Both the position numbers and the translations under genes were made by a program. Below the pieces are notes generated by a model. The model worked only from the letters and a program-made list of their open reading frames with translations, ran no database searches and was not told the DNA's origin. From Tulasnella sp. 424 (Eukaryota > Basidiomycota > Agaricomycetes > Cantharellales > Tulasnellaceae), in contig WSUB01000014.1 in the NCBI GenBank assembly GCA_019633425.1, forward strand, positions 124,001 through 188,000: a DNA stretch of 64,000 nucleotides, read 5' to 3'. Shown piece by piece: positions 23,966 to 35,473 of the stretch; the stretch's first letter is position 1, and each line of letters opens with the position of its first letter.

Positions 23966-24688
23966 ATGAAGTCCCTGGCCACCTCAATCTTTGCATTCGC
24001 ACTAGCGGCGACCCCGGTCCTCTGCCTTGTAGCTTGCCCATTAGTCGTCCCTGTCGGATTTCCGGACCCTTTTGCGGTGCGTATGCTACTGAGCCTTCGA
24101 AGGAGACTGTCTAAAATTCACCTGTGTCAGGCCACAGCCCCCGCGCTCAACGGCACATACCTTGAAGCTAGCAGTTAGGTTCATGCCCCTTCCTTGTATA
24201 ATACTCTCGCTAAAAGCTCCCTTCAGACAGGATTGGTGTTTTGGTTGCTGGTCAAGGTGACGCGGCTTTTACCTACAGTAGCGACGGTCCTCTTGGTTTG
24301 TGGGGAGCTGCTCCAACCGCGAGGGGGTGCCCTGGCTTTGCCTTTCTCAACGCCGTGTCTAAGACAACAGCTTACTCTATCTTGTGCGTGATGTTTTCAA
24401 CCTCGTTCTCACCGAGACTCACGTGCCTTTCCTAGGACCTGGAATGCAACTTCAACCACCAACTGGAATGCCACGACTGGAGGCTACCTCACTAAGCTAG
24501 GAGGTGTACCGTCTTCGGACTTCCTGGCTTGCAAGAAGGCGGACAGTGACACCGCTTACACCCTGATTCTTCGGACCGCATTAGTCATCCCCGCGTCGCT
24601 TGAGAGCTCGGAAGGAGATATCATATCGAGCGCAGCGTGTGTTCCCACTAAGATCCTCGTTACCCCCGTTTCTGGATTCCAGCTTTAA
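23966..24688 (+). CDS. Small secreted protein, subfamily C (C2)
   Basis: Four exons as in C1; exon 1 23966-24076. Signal peptide as C1 but ending LCL; then VACPLVVPVGFPDPFA. The exon 1 donor is gtgcgt. Exon 3 reads IGVLVAGQGDAAFTYSSDG, PLGLWGAAP, GCPGFAFLNA. Exon 4 reads TWNATSTTNWNATTGGYL, SDFLACKKADSDTAYTLIL, ACVPTKILV and ends GFQL. Four conserved Cys after signal cleavage. Part of the B-tail-C duplication of C1. Open throughout, unknown function. Confidence 0.87.
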
Positions 24689-25038
24689 ATAGAGCAGTGG
24701 TGACAAATATCAATTGGCAATCATTGGGCGTGTGCCGCGCGTACCAGTGTGAGATTGGAGTCATGTATATATATCATTCCTACCCACGACCCTCGACTTT
24801 GCAAGCGTCAATTGAGAGACCACTATAATATCATTTAAAACGCGGAAATAAACATGAGGAACTTCGCTTCTCCCGTCAAATAATACGGCAGTATTTGGAC
24901 CCCTACTGCAAGATCTATCCCCGAGCAGCTGAAATATTCGAATCAAACCAGGCGTTCGTGACTTGGGTTGGAATGATATAAAGAGATCCAAGTTGGCACA
25001 GATACCCCCAATCCAGGCTCCCCGCTTCGCAGTTCTCG
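24689..25038 (+). repeat. D-type promoter remnant fused to Grx fragment
   Basis: C2 3' flank, then the D upstream region including its TATA box (gatataaag near 24977). The D reading frame is absent: the junction at about 25031-25039 lies where the D start would be and shares ctcgg with the D coding start. Confidence 0.75.
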
Positions 25039-25170
25039 GCCGGCACCGTCGACCAAATAGTAGCCACTCATGAAGATGGAAGTTTGAAACGATTGTTGGC
25101 TGATACTGCAGCCGGTATTGGTGGGAGCGAGAAGAAGCCTGTCACCGTGCAGTAAAGTGATGAGGAGTAG
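25039..25170 (+). pseudogene. Glutaredoxin-like gene fragment (last exon)
   Basis: Matches the last exon of the gene at 17402-18532: GTVDQIVATHEDGSLKRLL, then GGSEKKPVTVQ and a premature taa in place of a Tyr codon. The five Lys codons are shortened. Upstream exons are missing. Confidence 0.85.
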
Positions 25171-26132
25171 GATGCATGGGAGCGAGGTGGTGTGGATATC
25201 GATGCATCGCCCTTTTTTTGAACTTTCCGCAATATAGAATCGAATACAGCATAGCCACTACATCACATGCTGCACGTTACCTGAAAAGGCTCTGTCATTT
25301 CGCTCTTGTTGATTGCAACCTGTACATCATAATATTCCTTGAACGGTGGAGCGGTATGCTGACGGTCCCTATATATTCCCGCGGTTTGTGGTAGCTAGCG
25401 TTCTACATCCACCTGCTAAGCATTCGCGATCCCGGCGTTTCTAACGCTCACCTTTTCACCTTCACATGTAATATTACAAATATCAACTCTCCCACTATGT
25501 TGCTTATTCTTGATATTACCGTTTCCGGCGCTTAAATGGCTTCAAGGCATATCTGACAACCCTCAATTCAAGCGCCCTTATCTTATCTAAGGAATTCTGC
25601 GGAATTCTTGTCCTTATCTCCGTCGGTTCAAAACGCAACAGTCTTCGTTCATCATCGTGCCAAGCCCCAACAGGGCCAGAGTTGCAACTACCCCACTAAT
25701 TACCGTCAGACGCAATCTATCCCATATGCCTACGGGGGAACTTTCGAAGGACGAAGTCTCATACGGGCAATTTCTTAACCTACTACAATTCTCCTAATAC
25801 TCCCGCTGCCGACTGCACCAATACGTCAGCATGGCCTCATTTGGTGTTCTCGCTCGAAAGTTCGACCACTTCCGAGATATAATCACATGAGAATACCACC
25901 TTCTTAGTATCCTCAAGTGGTTGGATAACCAGTCTCAGCTCCTTCGACAGCTGAATCTTCCTCCCTGCGTGCGCTCAGGTAAGCCTTGATGTCTCCGGTT
26001 TCTCCTGCGACCTCATCTTGTACTAAATCCTAAAGTTTTCTCGACTTTCGTCATCTCCAATGTTCTAAGTCGCGTGACGAAAGGGGGGACCCTTTTGTGC
26101 AACCTGGGCATATATATAAGGAAGCTTCGCGA
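25171..26132. repeat. Grx downstream / A upstream block, copy 2
   Basis: Aligns with 18533-19604 with indels. Non-coding. Confidence 0.65.
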
Positions 26133-26531
26133 CCAGTACGGTGCAGATGGCCCAGTCGCAACATGGTATACTGACCCTACGGGGCAGAGCTTACCTTAAT
26201 ATCAAAGAAACACGAAATTCCTAAAGCCCTTGTACGTGTGTGTGTAATTTTCTCCGGTGCCTTGGCAAACCGCCGAGCGCCTCTCCCCGCTAGGATGCGG
26301 GACAAAACCTGGAGCTCGTGGGGTGCCGAAGTGGATGGCTACCTCACTTCTATCTAGGCGGACGCCGTTCCCGCAACCAGAAACTCCATGCATGCCAGCT
26401 TGTTGCAAGTGCCATAACCTACGCCAAGTAAGGGGTCCCGTATCCGCAAACCGGACCTAATGTCCCCGACACTTGGCCGCTATGTGGTCACCTAAGTGAC
26501 GACAAAGCTTCTCGTGCCACCTCCAGCTTGA
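26133..26531 (+). pseudogene. SSP-A pseudogene (A2), exons 3-4 only
   Basis: Starts inside exon 3 (YGADGPVATWYTDPTG); exons 1-2 are gone. Exon 3 has an in-frame stop after SLP. Exon 4 (DKTWSSWGAEVDGYLTSI) runs into a stop where A1 has Lys, and later indels break the frame around the Cys codons. The tail matches A1 up to the stop at 26531. Confidence 0.85.
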
Positions 26532-27182
26532 GCTCTGGCTACCGAATGTAAGATGTTGTTGGTCTCGCAAAGCAATGAATATCGCTCTGAATCGGCGGTG
26601 ATAGCGTCTGGCTTGTTTCCGGACATGGGTCAAGATTGTTTTGGCTGCGGACATTGTTCTCCGACGGATCCATCGACTCTTGCCCCCCTGCCAAGCCTAA
26701 TCTCACTCGTTCGGCGTGGTCGTCGCTCGAGTGCTATAAAAAGAAACTAAGAGGTTTAGGCGAAAATTCGCTCGTTCCGTCGGCTTCACTGTGAGACACG
26801 AACCCTCACAGACCCTCACCCGTCAAAATCGGAGGTGCACCCCAATGCACCAACGTAACTCCTCCAGACGCGTAATTCTCGTCGCTAAGTCACTTGTACC
26901 TGAACCCGAAGAACTATTCCATTCCGTTGGGCTACACTCATATTCGACCTGCGGCCACCGGCGTCGGCTTCACGGTTTCCGACGCGTTGGTGGGAAAGAG
27001 TGCACTATTAATTTGGAAGAGTTGGCTTTAAAAATAGTGTATGCCTAATCAAGTACTGAAATGCGAGGGCCGGCGTAAAATTCCCGTTGGGGGGTTATGC
27101 ACTTGCACATCAAACCGCCTATACTGATATAAAGGGTTCAGATATGGGCCTTGGCATTGGGCCAAGCAACACCATTCCAGTG
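26532..27182. repeat. A downstream / B upstream block, copy 2
   Basis: Aligns with 20466-21106; TATA box at 27128-27133. Non-coding. Confidence 0.65.
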
Positions 27183-27910
27183 ATGAAGTCAGTTCTAGCC
27201 TCAGGATCTCTCGCTACCTTGCTTTTGGCTTCCTCGGCGGTCAGCGCTGTCGTCTGCCCACTTATCGTCCCGGAAAAGCTTCCTAATCCGTTCGCAGTGA
27301 GTACATCCCTATTCAAAGCACTTCCTGAGGGCTAACGCTCCCGACTTTTGAGGCATCCGCTGCAGCTCTTTCTGGGTACTATCTCCAAGCTGGATCGGGT
27401 TTGTCAGCAACAGGGCGAGTGAAGCCAATATGCTAACGATCCGTTTATCACGCAGATGGGTACGCTAAGCTTGTGGAGGGTCAAACCGAGGAGGCCTTTC
27501 GATACGGTTCAAATGCTTTTCTCGGACTCTGGGTTACCCCTCCGCGCTCGGCGAACGCTTGTCCAACCTTTAAATGGTTGAATGCTACGGCCCCAGCCGG
27601 AACAGGCGGCTACGACAACCTGTGAGTTTGGTTGAGTTCCAATGCTTTGTCTATGAGGACCTATAATCCCCTTGGCTCTAGGACCTGGGATTCCTCACCG
27701 GTTACGTACTGGAATGCAACACTTGGAAGCTACTTGAGCACCGTTGTAGACGGAAAGTCGACCTCCAAATTCATTGCTTGCAAATCCATTGCGTCCACCG
27801 ACTCCTCATACACGCTCTTCTTGCAAACCGGAACCGCAAGCAATATCGCCGGCGCACCATTGTTCATTGACACCACCACATGCGTGCCAACCAAGATCAC
27901 CGTCAATTAG
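27183..27910 (+). CDS. Small secreted protein, subfamily B (B2)
   Basis: Exon 1 27183-27296: signal peptide MKSVLASGSLATLLLASSAV, then SAVVCPLIVPEKLPNPFA. Exon 2 ASAAALSGYYLQAGS (acceptor gag). Exon 3 KLVEGQTEEAFRYGSNAF with LGLWVTPP and NACPTFKWLNATA; the usual G-P-L-G-L-W is A-F-L-G-L-W. Exon 4 TWDSSPVTYWNATLGSYL, SKFIACKSI, YTLFLQTG, TTCVPTKITVN. About 184 residues with four conserved Cys, and open throughout. It is the most diverged of the four B genes in exon 3. Confidence 0.86.
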
Positions 27911-28494
27911 TATTCGATGATAGCATAAATATACGTTCCTCTGTTCCAGGAAACTATGTATACAGAAATACACTTGGAGAGTGCGAGACATTCCACTCGT
28001 GGGCTAGAACGCCTGGCCTAGTAAGTGTCTGATCTGGTCCGCTTGACTGCAGAAATGCCGACGCACTCGGGAACATCGACGTCGACCCCACTAAGCTACA
28101 AAGAACCTCCTTCCGTCGCTACGCCGCCTTTTGGACCACCGTCTCTGATTTGACGACGTCTGTGAGAAGAAGTCTCAAAGATCTTCGCTCATCAGGCACC
28201 GAACCTCTGGAGCTTCTCTGGTTCTTTTCTTTGGTCTTACCCGTGCTAAAGTATTTACTGAACCATCGGCGGGGATGCCTCTCGGGCCCCGCCATCCCGA
28301 GTGCCGCGGAATAACTACACCCTAGAAATAAGGAAATCTATTATTGATTGTATTAGATCGAGCTTCCCAAACTTCCGAATCAACTATGTACCCCGATGGC
28401 ATCGTAGGGAAGCTAAGAAGGAAGCATTCTAAATATAGCAACGATCTTGTATAAGTGCCCCTTTCTTGGCGAAGCCAAAAGCACCCATAGCAGA
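27911..28494. repeat. B downstream / C upstream block, copy 3
   Basis: Aligns with 21836-22402. The TATA box is altered to tataag at 28450. Non-coding. Confidence 0.65.
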
Positions 28495-29222
28495 ATGAAG
28501 TCCCTGGCCACCTCAATCTTTGCATTCGCACTAGCGACAACCCCGGTCCTCTCCCTTGTCGTCCACCCTTGCCCGTTGTTCATCCCTGCAGGGTTCCCGA
28601 ATCCCTTCGCGGTGGGTATGCTACTGAGCCTTCGAAGGAGCCTGGCTAAATCCACTTGTACCAGGCCACGGCCCCCGCAGTCAACGGTACATATCTTGAA
28701 GCTATAGGTTAGATTCATGCCGCTTCTCCGCATATTATTCTCGCTGAAGGCTTCTTACAGACCAGATTGGTGTTCTGGTCGCTGGTCAAGGTGACGGGGC
28801 TTTTACCTACGGTAGCGACGGTCCTCTTGGTTTGTGGGGAGCTGGTCCGACGGCAAACGGATGCCCCGGCTATGCCTTCCTCAACGCTGAAGCTAAGACA
28901 TCGGCCTACTATGTATTGTGCGTGATGGCTTCAACCTCATTCTCCCCGAGATTTACGGGCATTTCCTAGGACCTGGGGTGCGACTTCGACGACCAATTGG
29001 AATGCCACAGCTGGAGGCTACCTCACTGCGCTAGGAGCTGCATCGTCTTCGGACTTCTTGGCCTGCAAGAAGGCGGACAGTGACACCCCTTACGTCCTGA
29101 TCCTTAAAACTGCAGCAGCCATCCCCTTGTCGCTTGAGAGCTCGGAAGGAGATGTCATTACGAGCGCAAAGTGTGTTTCCACTAAGATCCTCGTTACACA
29201 TGCTCCCGGATTCCAACTTTAA
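28495..29222 (+). CDS. Small secreted protein, subfamily C (C3)
   Basis: Exon 1 28495-28611: same signal peptide type, then VHPCPLFIPAGFPNPFA. Exon 2 ATAPAVNGTYLEAI. Exon 3 QIGVLVAGQGDGAFTYGSDG, PLGLWGAGP, GCPGYAFLNAEAK. Exon 4 TWGATSTTNWNATAGGYL, SDFLACKKADSDTPYVLIL, KCVSTKILV, ending GFQL. 188 residues with four conserved Cys. The TATA box is weakened by one base compared with its paralogs, which may lower expression. Confidence 0.87.
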
Positions 29223-29601
29223 ATAGAGATCTGGTTCTAAAATATCAATCGGCAATTACTGAACGCGCATTGCGTGTATTCGTGTGAGATAATATTGGGG
29301 TCATATAAATATCGTTCACCCCCTTCTCTCCATTCCGACCCAGACCCTCGAAGTTGCAACCGTCAGTTAGGGACACCCCAATATCGCTTAAAATGCGGAA
29401 ATAAATATGAGGAACTTCGCCTCTCTGGTCAGATAACACGGCGTTTTCTGGACCCCTTCTGCAAGCCATTCCATATATATATACGTCCCTGAGCAGCTGA
29501 AATATCCGAATCGAGCCAGGCGTTCATGACCGGGGCTGTACTGGTATAAAAGGATCCAGGTTGGTACAGATACCCCCAATCCAAGCTTCCTGCTCTGCAC
29601 A
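29223..29601. repeat. C downstream / D upstream block, complete copy
   Basis: Non-coding. This is one of two copies that still lead into a D gene. TATA box (tataaaagg) at 29545-29550, 57 nt before the ATG. Confidence 0.7.
29545..29550 (+). promoter_or_regulatory. TATA box of SSP-D1
   Basis: tataaa, 57 nt upstream of the start codon; equivalent at 46388-46393 before D2. Confidence 0.65.
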
Positions 29602-30355
29602 ATGAAAGCGATCTCGGCACTCCTCTCTTCCCTCATCCTGGCATCCACCTCGCTTGTGGGCGCGAGCCCCATTGATAAGCGCGTGATTTGCCCTCTGTAT
29701 CTTCCAGCTCCAACTGGTGATCCTTTTGAGGTGAGTATGAGCGATGATGTAGTATCTCCAATGTTCGTGGCTTCTGCTTATTCAAGGTTGGAATGTCAGG
29801 CCACTGCCCTCCCAGGCTATTACTTAGACACTGCTGGTATATATGCTACTTCGATGGACTTTGCGTATAGGAGGTTAACAGAAATATTTCCAGGGAAGGT
29901 CGCTGTTCTTGTCAAGGGACAGCCGCTGGAGGCCTGGACCTACAGCTCGAGTGGCCCTCTGGGCCTTTGGGGCCCCGCGCGGACTACCGCGACCTGCCCA
30001 GGCTTCTTCTACCTGAATGCAAACCAAAAGACAACTCTTTATGCAACATTGTGGGTATTTCCTGAGCTGATCCATTGACTCGGGTTCAAAGCTTATTGTC
30101 GTGCTGCATAGGACCTTCGATGCGGCTGCAACGACCAAGTGGAACGCGACACCGGGTAGCAACTTGATCAAACTTGTCTCGCCGACATCTTCTACGTTCC
30201 TCGCTTGTAAGAGACCAGCTACGAGTACCAAGGCTGGTGCCTATGTCCTTTTCCTCATCACGCCGGGAAACGTCCCAATTACACTGGACACGGATGACGG
30301 AGATTCCATTGCCGCGACCTCTTGTGTCACGACCAATATTCATGTCAGCGATTAA
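29602..30355 (+). CDS. Small secreted protein, subfamily D (D1), with Kex2-type site
   Basis: Exons 29602-29730, 29800-29836, 29894-30050 and 30112-30355; 188 residues. Signal peptide MKAISALLSSLILASTSLVG-AS, then PIDKR, a dibasic Kex2-type processing site, just before VICPLYLPAPTGDPFE. Exon 2 ATALPGYYLDTA. Exon 3 VAVLVKGQPLEAWTYSSSG, PLGLWGPA, TCPGFFYLNANQ. Exon 4 TFDAAATTKWNATPGSNL, STFLACKRPATSTKAGAYV, and SCVTTNIHVSD. Four conserved Cys. Cleavage after KR would leave the first Cys three residues from the mature N-terminus. Of six D promoters in the window only two still have a gene behind them. Confidence 0.88.
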
Positions 30356-31018
30356 ACTGTAAGTTATTCGATAATTTATTTGCCAACCCTCCTCTAGTAG
30401 ATTCTAATTGGCTGGAACTTAGGCCGTGGTACCAGCGTCGGGGTGATCTGCGATTTGCGGAGGTTTTGGGCGTCCAATCCCGGGCCGACTTGACGCCTCC
30501 GTCTTTCTCGGACTTCTCTCGGATCAGTTCAACAGCCCCTGGCTTCTGTATTTGAATTTATCGGACGAAATGTCGAATATAGGTATTTCCCAGCAAGTAA
30601 ATTACTCGAGAGACGTCCCCACAACTCGCTCTAGATCGTAGTGGATGAAGACATCTCGCCTCCGCAGCTCTTCCGACTCCAGACCCTATAAGCTCACGAG
30701 CGACCTGAGCATAGAAAATGTGCACCCTACCAAAGAAGGTGATATGGTGATCACTTTATTCTCACAAATGAGAGAGCTTGAATGCCCCAAAGGACTTGCT
30801 TGGATGCCTTAACCACCAAGTCAGGACTGCAAGGTTCGCTTGTCTTGTACCTGATCCAGTAGAATGTTTCATTTCCCACGTTGGCTTGGCTAGCCTCGAC
30901 GTGCTCCCGAATTGGTCCCATCTCCGCCGACTATGTCACCCGCCAAAGCGATAGCGTATAAATATTCGATGGAAAACTATAGGATCATGTCAGCAGTGTG
31001 AGAAGCTCTAAATTTGTC
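30356..31018. repeat. D downstream / E upstream block, copy 1
   Basis: Non-coding, aligns with 47207-47863 (landmarks attctaattggctgg and gtatttcccagcaagtaaa). A gcgtataaatattcg TATA-like motif is at about 30956. Confidence 0.7.
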
Positions 31019-31765
31019 ACGAAATCACTCGCTGTCTCGCAAGCCGCCTCTCTGCTCGCCCTTACACTTGGGAGCGTTGGGCGGCACACCGTTATTCTGG
31101 TCTGTCTAATTTACGAGCTGGTACTTGAACCTGATCCTTTCCAGATGATTCTGAGCCCCTTCCCTCCTTCGAATTATTGACACCTTTGAACCCATAGTCA
31201 ACGACGTTCCCCAATCATTCCTATATATCATCCGCTAGTAAGTGAACGCATGCGCAAATATCCATCTTCCAAGGAGTTACCGATCTGGCCACAACCATAG
31301 ATGGAGAAGCAGTTCTTGTCAATTACTAGCCTATGTCTGTCTACGATTCCAGTAGCAACGGTCCCCTTGGATTCTGGGGGACCAGGCCTACCACTGACGG
31401 CTGTCCCTGGTACTCATACCTAAACGTGCACCAACCGACGGAGACTCGTCGGAGAGCTACGCGACTGTGTAAGTCTGTTTGCAGTACTCCCGAGTACGGT
31501 ATTTCTGATACCCTCTCGACATGGCACATGGGGTGCCGTCTCCAACGCGAGCCTTTAACTAAGATAGGGAGCCCGGGATCCGCATCTGTCTTGGCGTGTA
31601 AACGCCCCAGCACCATAACGAAGAAGCTGGAGCTTACGTTCTGGTTTCTCAGACGGCAAGTACCATCCATTTAGTAGCAGGGACGTCGGGGATGTCTTAA
31701 GTAGAGCTTCGTGCACGCCTACCAAGATCTTGGTGACGTCTGGGGGGCCTGGAATCGGGGGATAA
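31019..31765 (+). pseudogene. SSP-E pseudogene (E1)
   Basis: Aligned with the intact E2 at 47864-48618. The start codon is acg instead of ATG, the exon 1 donor gtaatt is atgatt, and the first Cys is followed by Leu instead of Pro. Exon 3 has an in-frame tag where E2 has Gln (VLVNYQ), and exon 4 has lost about 18 nt after WGAVSN. At least four lesions, so it is a pseudogene. Confidence 0.88.
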
Positions 31766-31928
31766 GACGTCACTTGCCGTCAATAAGAGTCCAATGGACT
31801 GCGAGGATAGACGGACATCCTGGCGTGGCGAATCCAAAAGCTTATCGACTTGTTCCTGTATGATTACATAGATATGTCGCTTAGCAGGAGAGACATCAAT
31901 GCTTAGTTAGGCAGGCGTGACGACGAAC

Positions 31929-32592
31929 GGCAAGAAGGCGCCAACGCGCATCAACAAGTTAACCATCCTCCTCGTCATTCTCTGCTTCTCCGGCTTCACC
32001 CTATTCACGCACCACCAACAACTCGCCGCCGCCAAGCATAGCGTCAACGGGTATGGCCATCCCTCCGTTCCACACGGTATGCCCTTCCTCCGGCCGTCGT
32101 CTTATCTCATGAGACGACGCGGTGGCAATGACGAGCCGATCCCTACCTTCAGAACTTCCGGTTCGAGTGAGTCCGACGACGTTGTTGACGTTCAGGGTGA
32201 CGGAGGACAAGAAGGAGCGTGTGTGGGAGGGAGGAATGGATGGAGCCTCGTCCGCCCCCTTCTCTTCAGTTGGACCCATCCGAGGAACTCGCCGCCCTCA
32301 TCCACTTCATCGCCGCCATCCTCTCCGACGCATCCTAACGAACCTGTCCCAGCCGAGCTACTCTTCGATTTTAATACGAGGAGTGGAGATCGTGCTAAAG
32401 CAGAGTTGGATAACGTCGTGCAGAGACATGGTTTGAGCATCCGGTGGTGATTTTCTTTTTGGTGTGTGGTAAGCCCGTTTGTATCCGCCCGAAGAACCGG
32501 AAATCGCTGAGGTGGGGAACGCATATCGTTTTCTGCTCCCTTTAGGTCCACTCACCTAAAGTCCGTGAAGTGAAGAAGATCATCATCTCCTC
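31929..32592 (+). pseudogene. Glutaredoxin-like pseudogene, 3' half lost
   Basis: Matches the 17402 gene from just after its second ATG: ILLVILCFSGFTLFTHHQQ and YLMRRRGGNDEPIPTF are kept. A deletion and frameshift follow the Gly-rich stem. The frame recovers at AELLFDFNTRSGDRAKAELD. A one-base loss at the following Thr/Trp codons (cagagacatgg) ruins the domain. Exon 2 ends at VKKIII and joins downstream sequence, so the last exon is missing. Confidence 0.85.
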
Positions 32593-33417
32593 GTGCCTTC
32601 CCAAGTAATATTACAATTAATACCAACCTTCTCTCTACGTTGAGTCCTCTTGGTGTCACCGCTTCCGACGCTTAAACAGTTTCGGGGCATATTTTAAGAG
32701 TTCAAGGGCCCTTATCTTATCTCGGAGAAGTCCGCGGATTTCTTGTCTTTATCTCCGTCAGTTCAAAACCTAACGGTCTTCGTTCACCATCGTGCCAAGC
32801 CCGACATGCCCAAAGTTACAGCTATCCCGCTACTTGCCGTCAAACTCAATCTATCTAATATGCTTACCCCTAGGGTGTTGAGCGACGAAGTTCCATACAG
32901 GCAATCTCTCAACATATAACACTTTCTCCTAATCCGCCTGCACTTCAGCCTAGCCTCTTTTAGTGTTCTCGCTCGGAGATTCGACCTCTTCCGAGAGATA
33001 ATAGCCAGAAAGTGCCATCATCTTGGTATCCTCGAGTGGTAGGAATATCAGTCTCGGCTTCTTCGACGGACGAGTGAGTGCTGAATCTTCCTCCCTGCGC
33101 GTAAATCTTGATGTCTCCGGTTATCCGCCCTCATCTGATTTTCTTTTACCCAAATCGAGAGGTTTACTCGACTTTCGTCTTATCCAATGCTCTAGGTCGA
33201 GTGACGAAACGGGGAACTCATTCGTGCAACCTGGGTGTATATTGCAATCGGGTTCTAAAGTAGTTCCGCGACCGCGAGTGAGTTCCCTTTCTTTCTTTTA
33301 ATATCCCACTTAGACCGAATAGAACCATTTATAGTGGAAGGTCCTAATTCCCTCCGCATCTGACGTGCCAAGGCTTTGGGTTAGTCGAGACATTCGGTGG
33401 GGTGGCTCGACATAAAT
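32593..33417. repeat. Grx downstream / A upstream block, copy 3
   Basis: Aligns with 18533-19604. Non-coding. Confidence 0.65.
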
Positions 33418-34107
33418 CCTCACGCCATGCAACATTTTATTCTTCTACCGTCCAGACCTATTCTATGAGAGTGGTTTCCCGCTTTGAAAGCCACCCAAGT
33501 TAGATTTTTCTAAAGTTCTGATTGCCATTCTATCAGGCTCAGAACGCCTCGGCTGCAGTTTGCAGTTGAGCTTCAAACGTTCGCACTCTGGCGCATGCAG
33601 CAAAACCCATACATACGGAGGAGCTTTCAATTGACCACGTCGTCTGTTTGTCTTTCCGGTTATAATTGGGATTGCCACCCTCAGCAGCGGTTTTATGGCT
33701 GTTGAGTGCAGACGGTCCACTCGCAGCATAGAATCCTGACCCCACCTTTGGGCGGGTAAAGGTTTCTGTCAAAGATACACCCAAATCCTACAAACGTTTG
33801 AACCCTTGTACATGTGTGTAACTGCCTTCGATGCCGTGTCAAACGTCTGAGCGCCTCTCTTTATTCGGCCAGGCGTGGAATGCCCCACAATTTGATGACT
33901 ACCTCAATTTTATCAAGACGAACAATATTCAAGCCACAAAGAAGTTCCTTGCATGTCAGGTTGCTGCAAGTGCCGGAACCTACGCCAACCGATTGGACCT
34001 GTATTTGCAAGTCAGTATTGATCTTCCCGACGCTTGGACGGATGGCGTGGCGAGCTTTGCAATCACCTGCGTGACCTCCAAAGCTTCTCGTGTCACCTCC
34101 AGCTTGA
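33418..34107 (+). pseudogene. SSP-A pseudogene (A3)
   Basis: Exon 1 has no start or signal peptide and begins near CNIL-like codons. Its donor gtgagt is gagagt. Exon 2 and 3 remnants have indels. Exon 4 is fairly kept: FLNFIKTNNIQATKKFLACQ, but lacks the opening TWDKTW. A4 and A5 share the same donor change. Confidence 0.85.
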
Positions 34108-34573
34108 ATTTTGTCTACCGAATGTAAGACGTGGGTTAGTCTCGCAAAGCAATGAACATCACTCTGAATCGGGGGCGATAGCGTATGCTGCGAGACACGG
34201 CTGGACCCTCACCCGTCAAGATCGGAGGTGCACCCCAAGGCACCAAGGAATTACTTGCAGGAGCGTAATTCTAATTGCCAGGTCACTTGTACCTGAACCC
34301 GAGGAACCATTCCATTCCGCTGGGTTACACCCACACGACCTGCGGCCGCCGGCGTCGGCTTCATTATTACCGGTGCGTTGGTGGGAAGAGTGCGCTATTA
34401 CTTTGGAAGAGTTGACTGTTAAAAATAGTATATCCCTAATCAAGTACTAAAATGCGAGAGCCGGGGTAAAATCCCCGTTCGAGGGCTTGTGCCTTTACAC
34501 ATCAAACCGCCTATACTGATATAAAGGATTCAGAAACAGCTTGGGCGTCGGACCAAGCAACTCCACTCCAGTC
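34108..34573. repeat. A downstream / B upstream block, copy 3
   Basis: Aligns with 20466-21106, shortened. TATA box at 34520-34525. Non-coding. Confidence 0.65.
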
Positions 34574-35473
34574 ATGAAGTCAATTCTAGCCGCAGTATCT
34601 CTCGCTACCTTATTCCTTACTTCCTCGACGGTCGGCGCTGTCATCTGCTCATTTCTCCTCCCAGCAAAGTCTGAGAATCCGTTTGCGGTGAGTACAGNNN
34701 NNNNNNNNNNNNNNNNNNNNNNNNNNNNNNNNNNNNNNNNNNNNNNNNNNNNNNNNNNNNNNNNNNNNNNNNNNNNNNNNNNNNNNNNNNTCCTTACTTC
34801 CTCGACGGTCGGCGCTGTCATCTGCTCATTTCTCCTCCCAGCAAAGTCTGAGAATCCGTTTGCGGTGAGTACAGTACCAATCAAAGCCCTTTCTGTGGTC
34901 TAACATCCCTGCTTCTCAGGCAACCGCACTTTCCGGGTACTACCTCGAAGCCGGATCAGGTTTGTCTGGAGGAGGGTGGGCGAAACTACTACGCTAACCA
35001 TCCATTTACTACGCAGATGGGTCCGCCAAGCTTGTGAATGGCCAGGAATTGGTAGCCGTTCGATATGGCTCAAATGCTCCTCTCGGTCTCTGGGTTACCC
35101 CTCCGCCCACGGCGAACGCTTGTCCAGCCTATAAATGGTTGAATGCCGCGGCCCCTACCGGAGCTGTTGGCTACGAAACCCTGTGAGTCTGGTTATGTTC
35201 CGATGCTTTGTCGGCGGCGACCCACAATCCTATTCGTTTTCCAGGACCTGGGATGCCTCCCCCATTACGTACTGGAATGCAACGGCTGGAAGCGAGTTGA
35301 GCACCGTCGTGGACGGAAAGTCGATCTCCAAATTCATTGCCTGCAAACCCATTGCGTCCACCGACTCCTCATACACGCTCTTCTTGCAAACTGCACCTGC
35401 AGACACTATCACTGGCGCACCATCTTCCATTGACATAACCACATGTGTGCAGACCAAGATTGTCGTCATCTAG
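34574..35473 (+). CDS. Small secreted protein, subfamily B (B3), interrupted by an assembly gap
   Basis: Exon 1 34574-34687: MKSILAAVSLATLFLTSSTV, then GAVICSFLLPAKSENPFA (Cys followed by Ser, not Pro). Intron 1 contains the N run and a repeated piece of exon 1. Exons 2-4: 34920-34959, 35017-35182, 35245-35473, reading ATALSGYYLEAGS; VNGQELVAVRYGSNAPLGLW with NACPAYKWLNAA; TWDASPITYWNATAGSEL, SKFIACKPI, TTCVQTKIVVI. 182 residues once the duplicate 34791-34874 is set aside. Four conserved Cys. Nearly identical to B4. Confidence 0.82.
34698..34790. other. Assembly gap (93 N) between identical 84-bp ends
   Basis: 34614-34697 and 34791-34874 are identical over 84 bp and include part of exon 1 of B3 plus its donor. 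The likeliest reading is two overlapping contig ends that were scaffolded with Ns and not merged. Confidence 0.9.

Noticed and set aside
34574..34903. A frame spanning the N gap as evidence of a repeated exon
   Set aside because: It exists only because Ns are translated as unknown residues between two identical contig ends.
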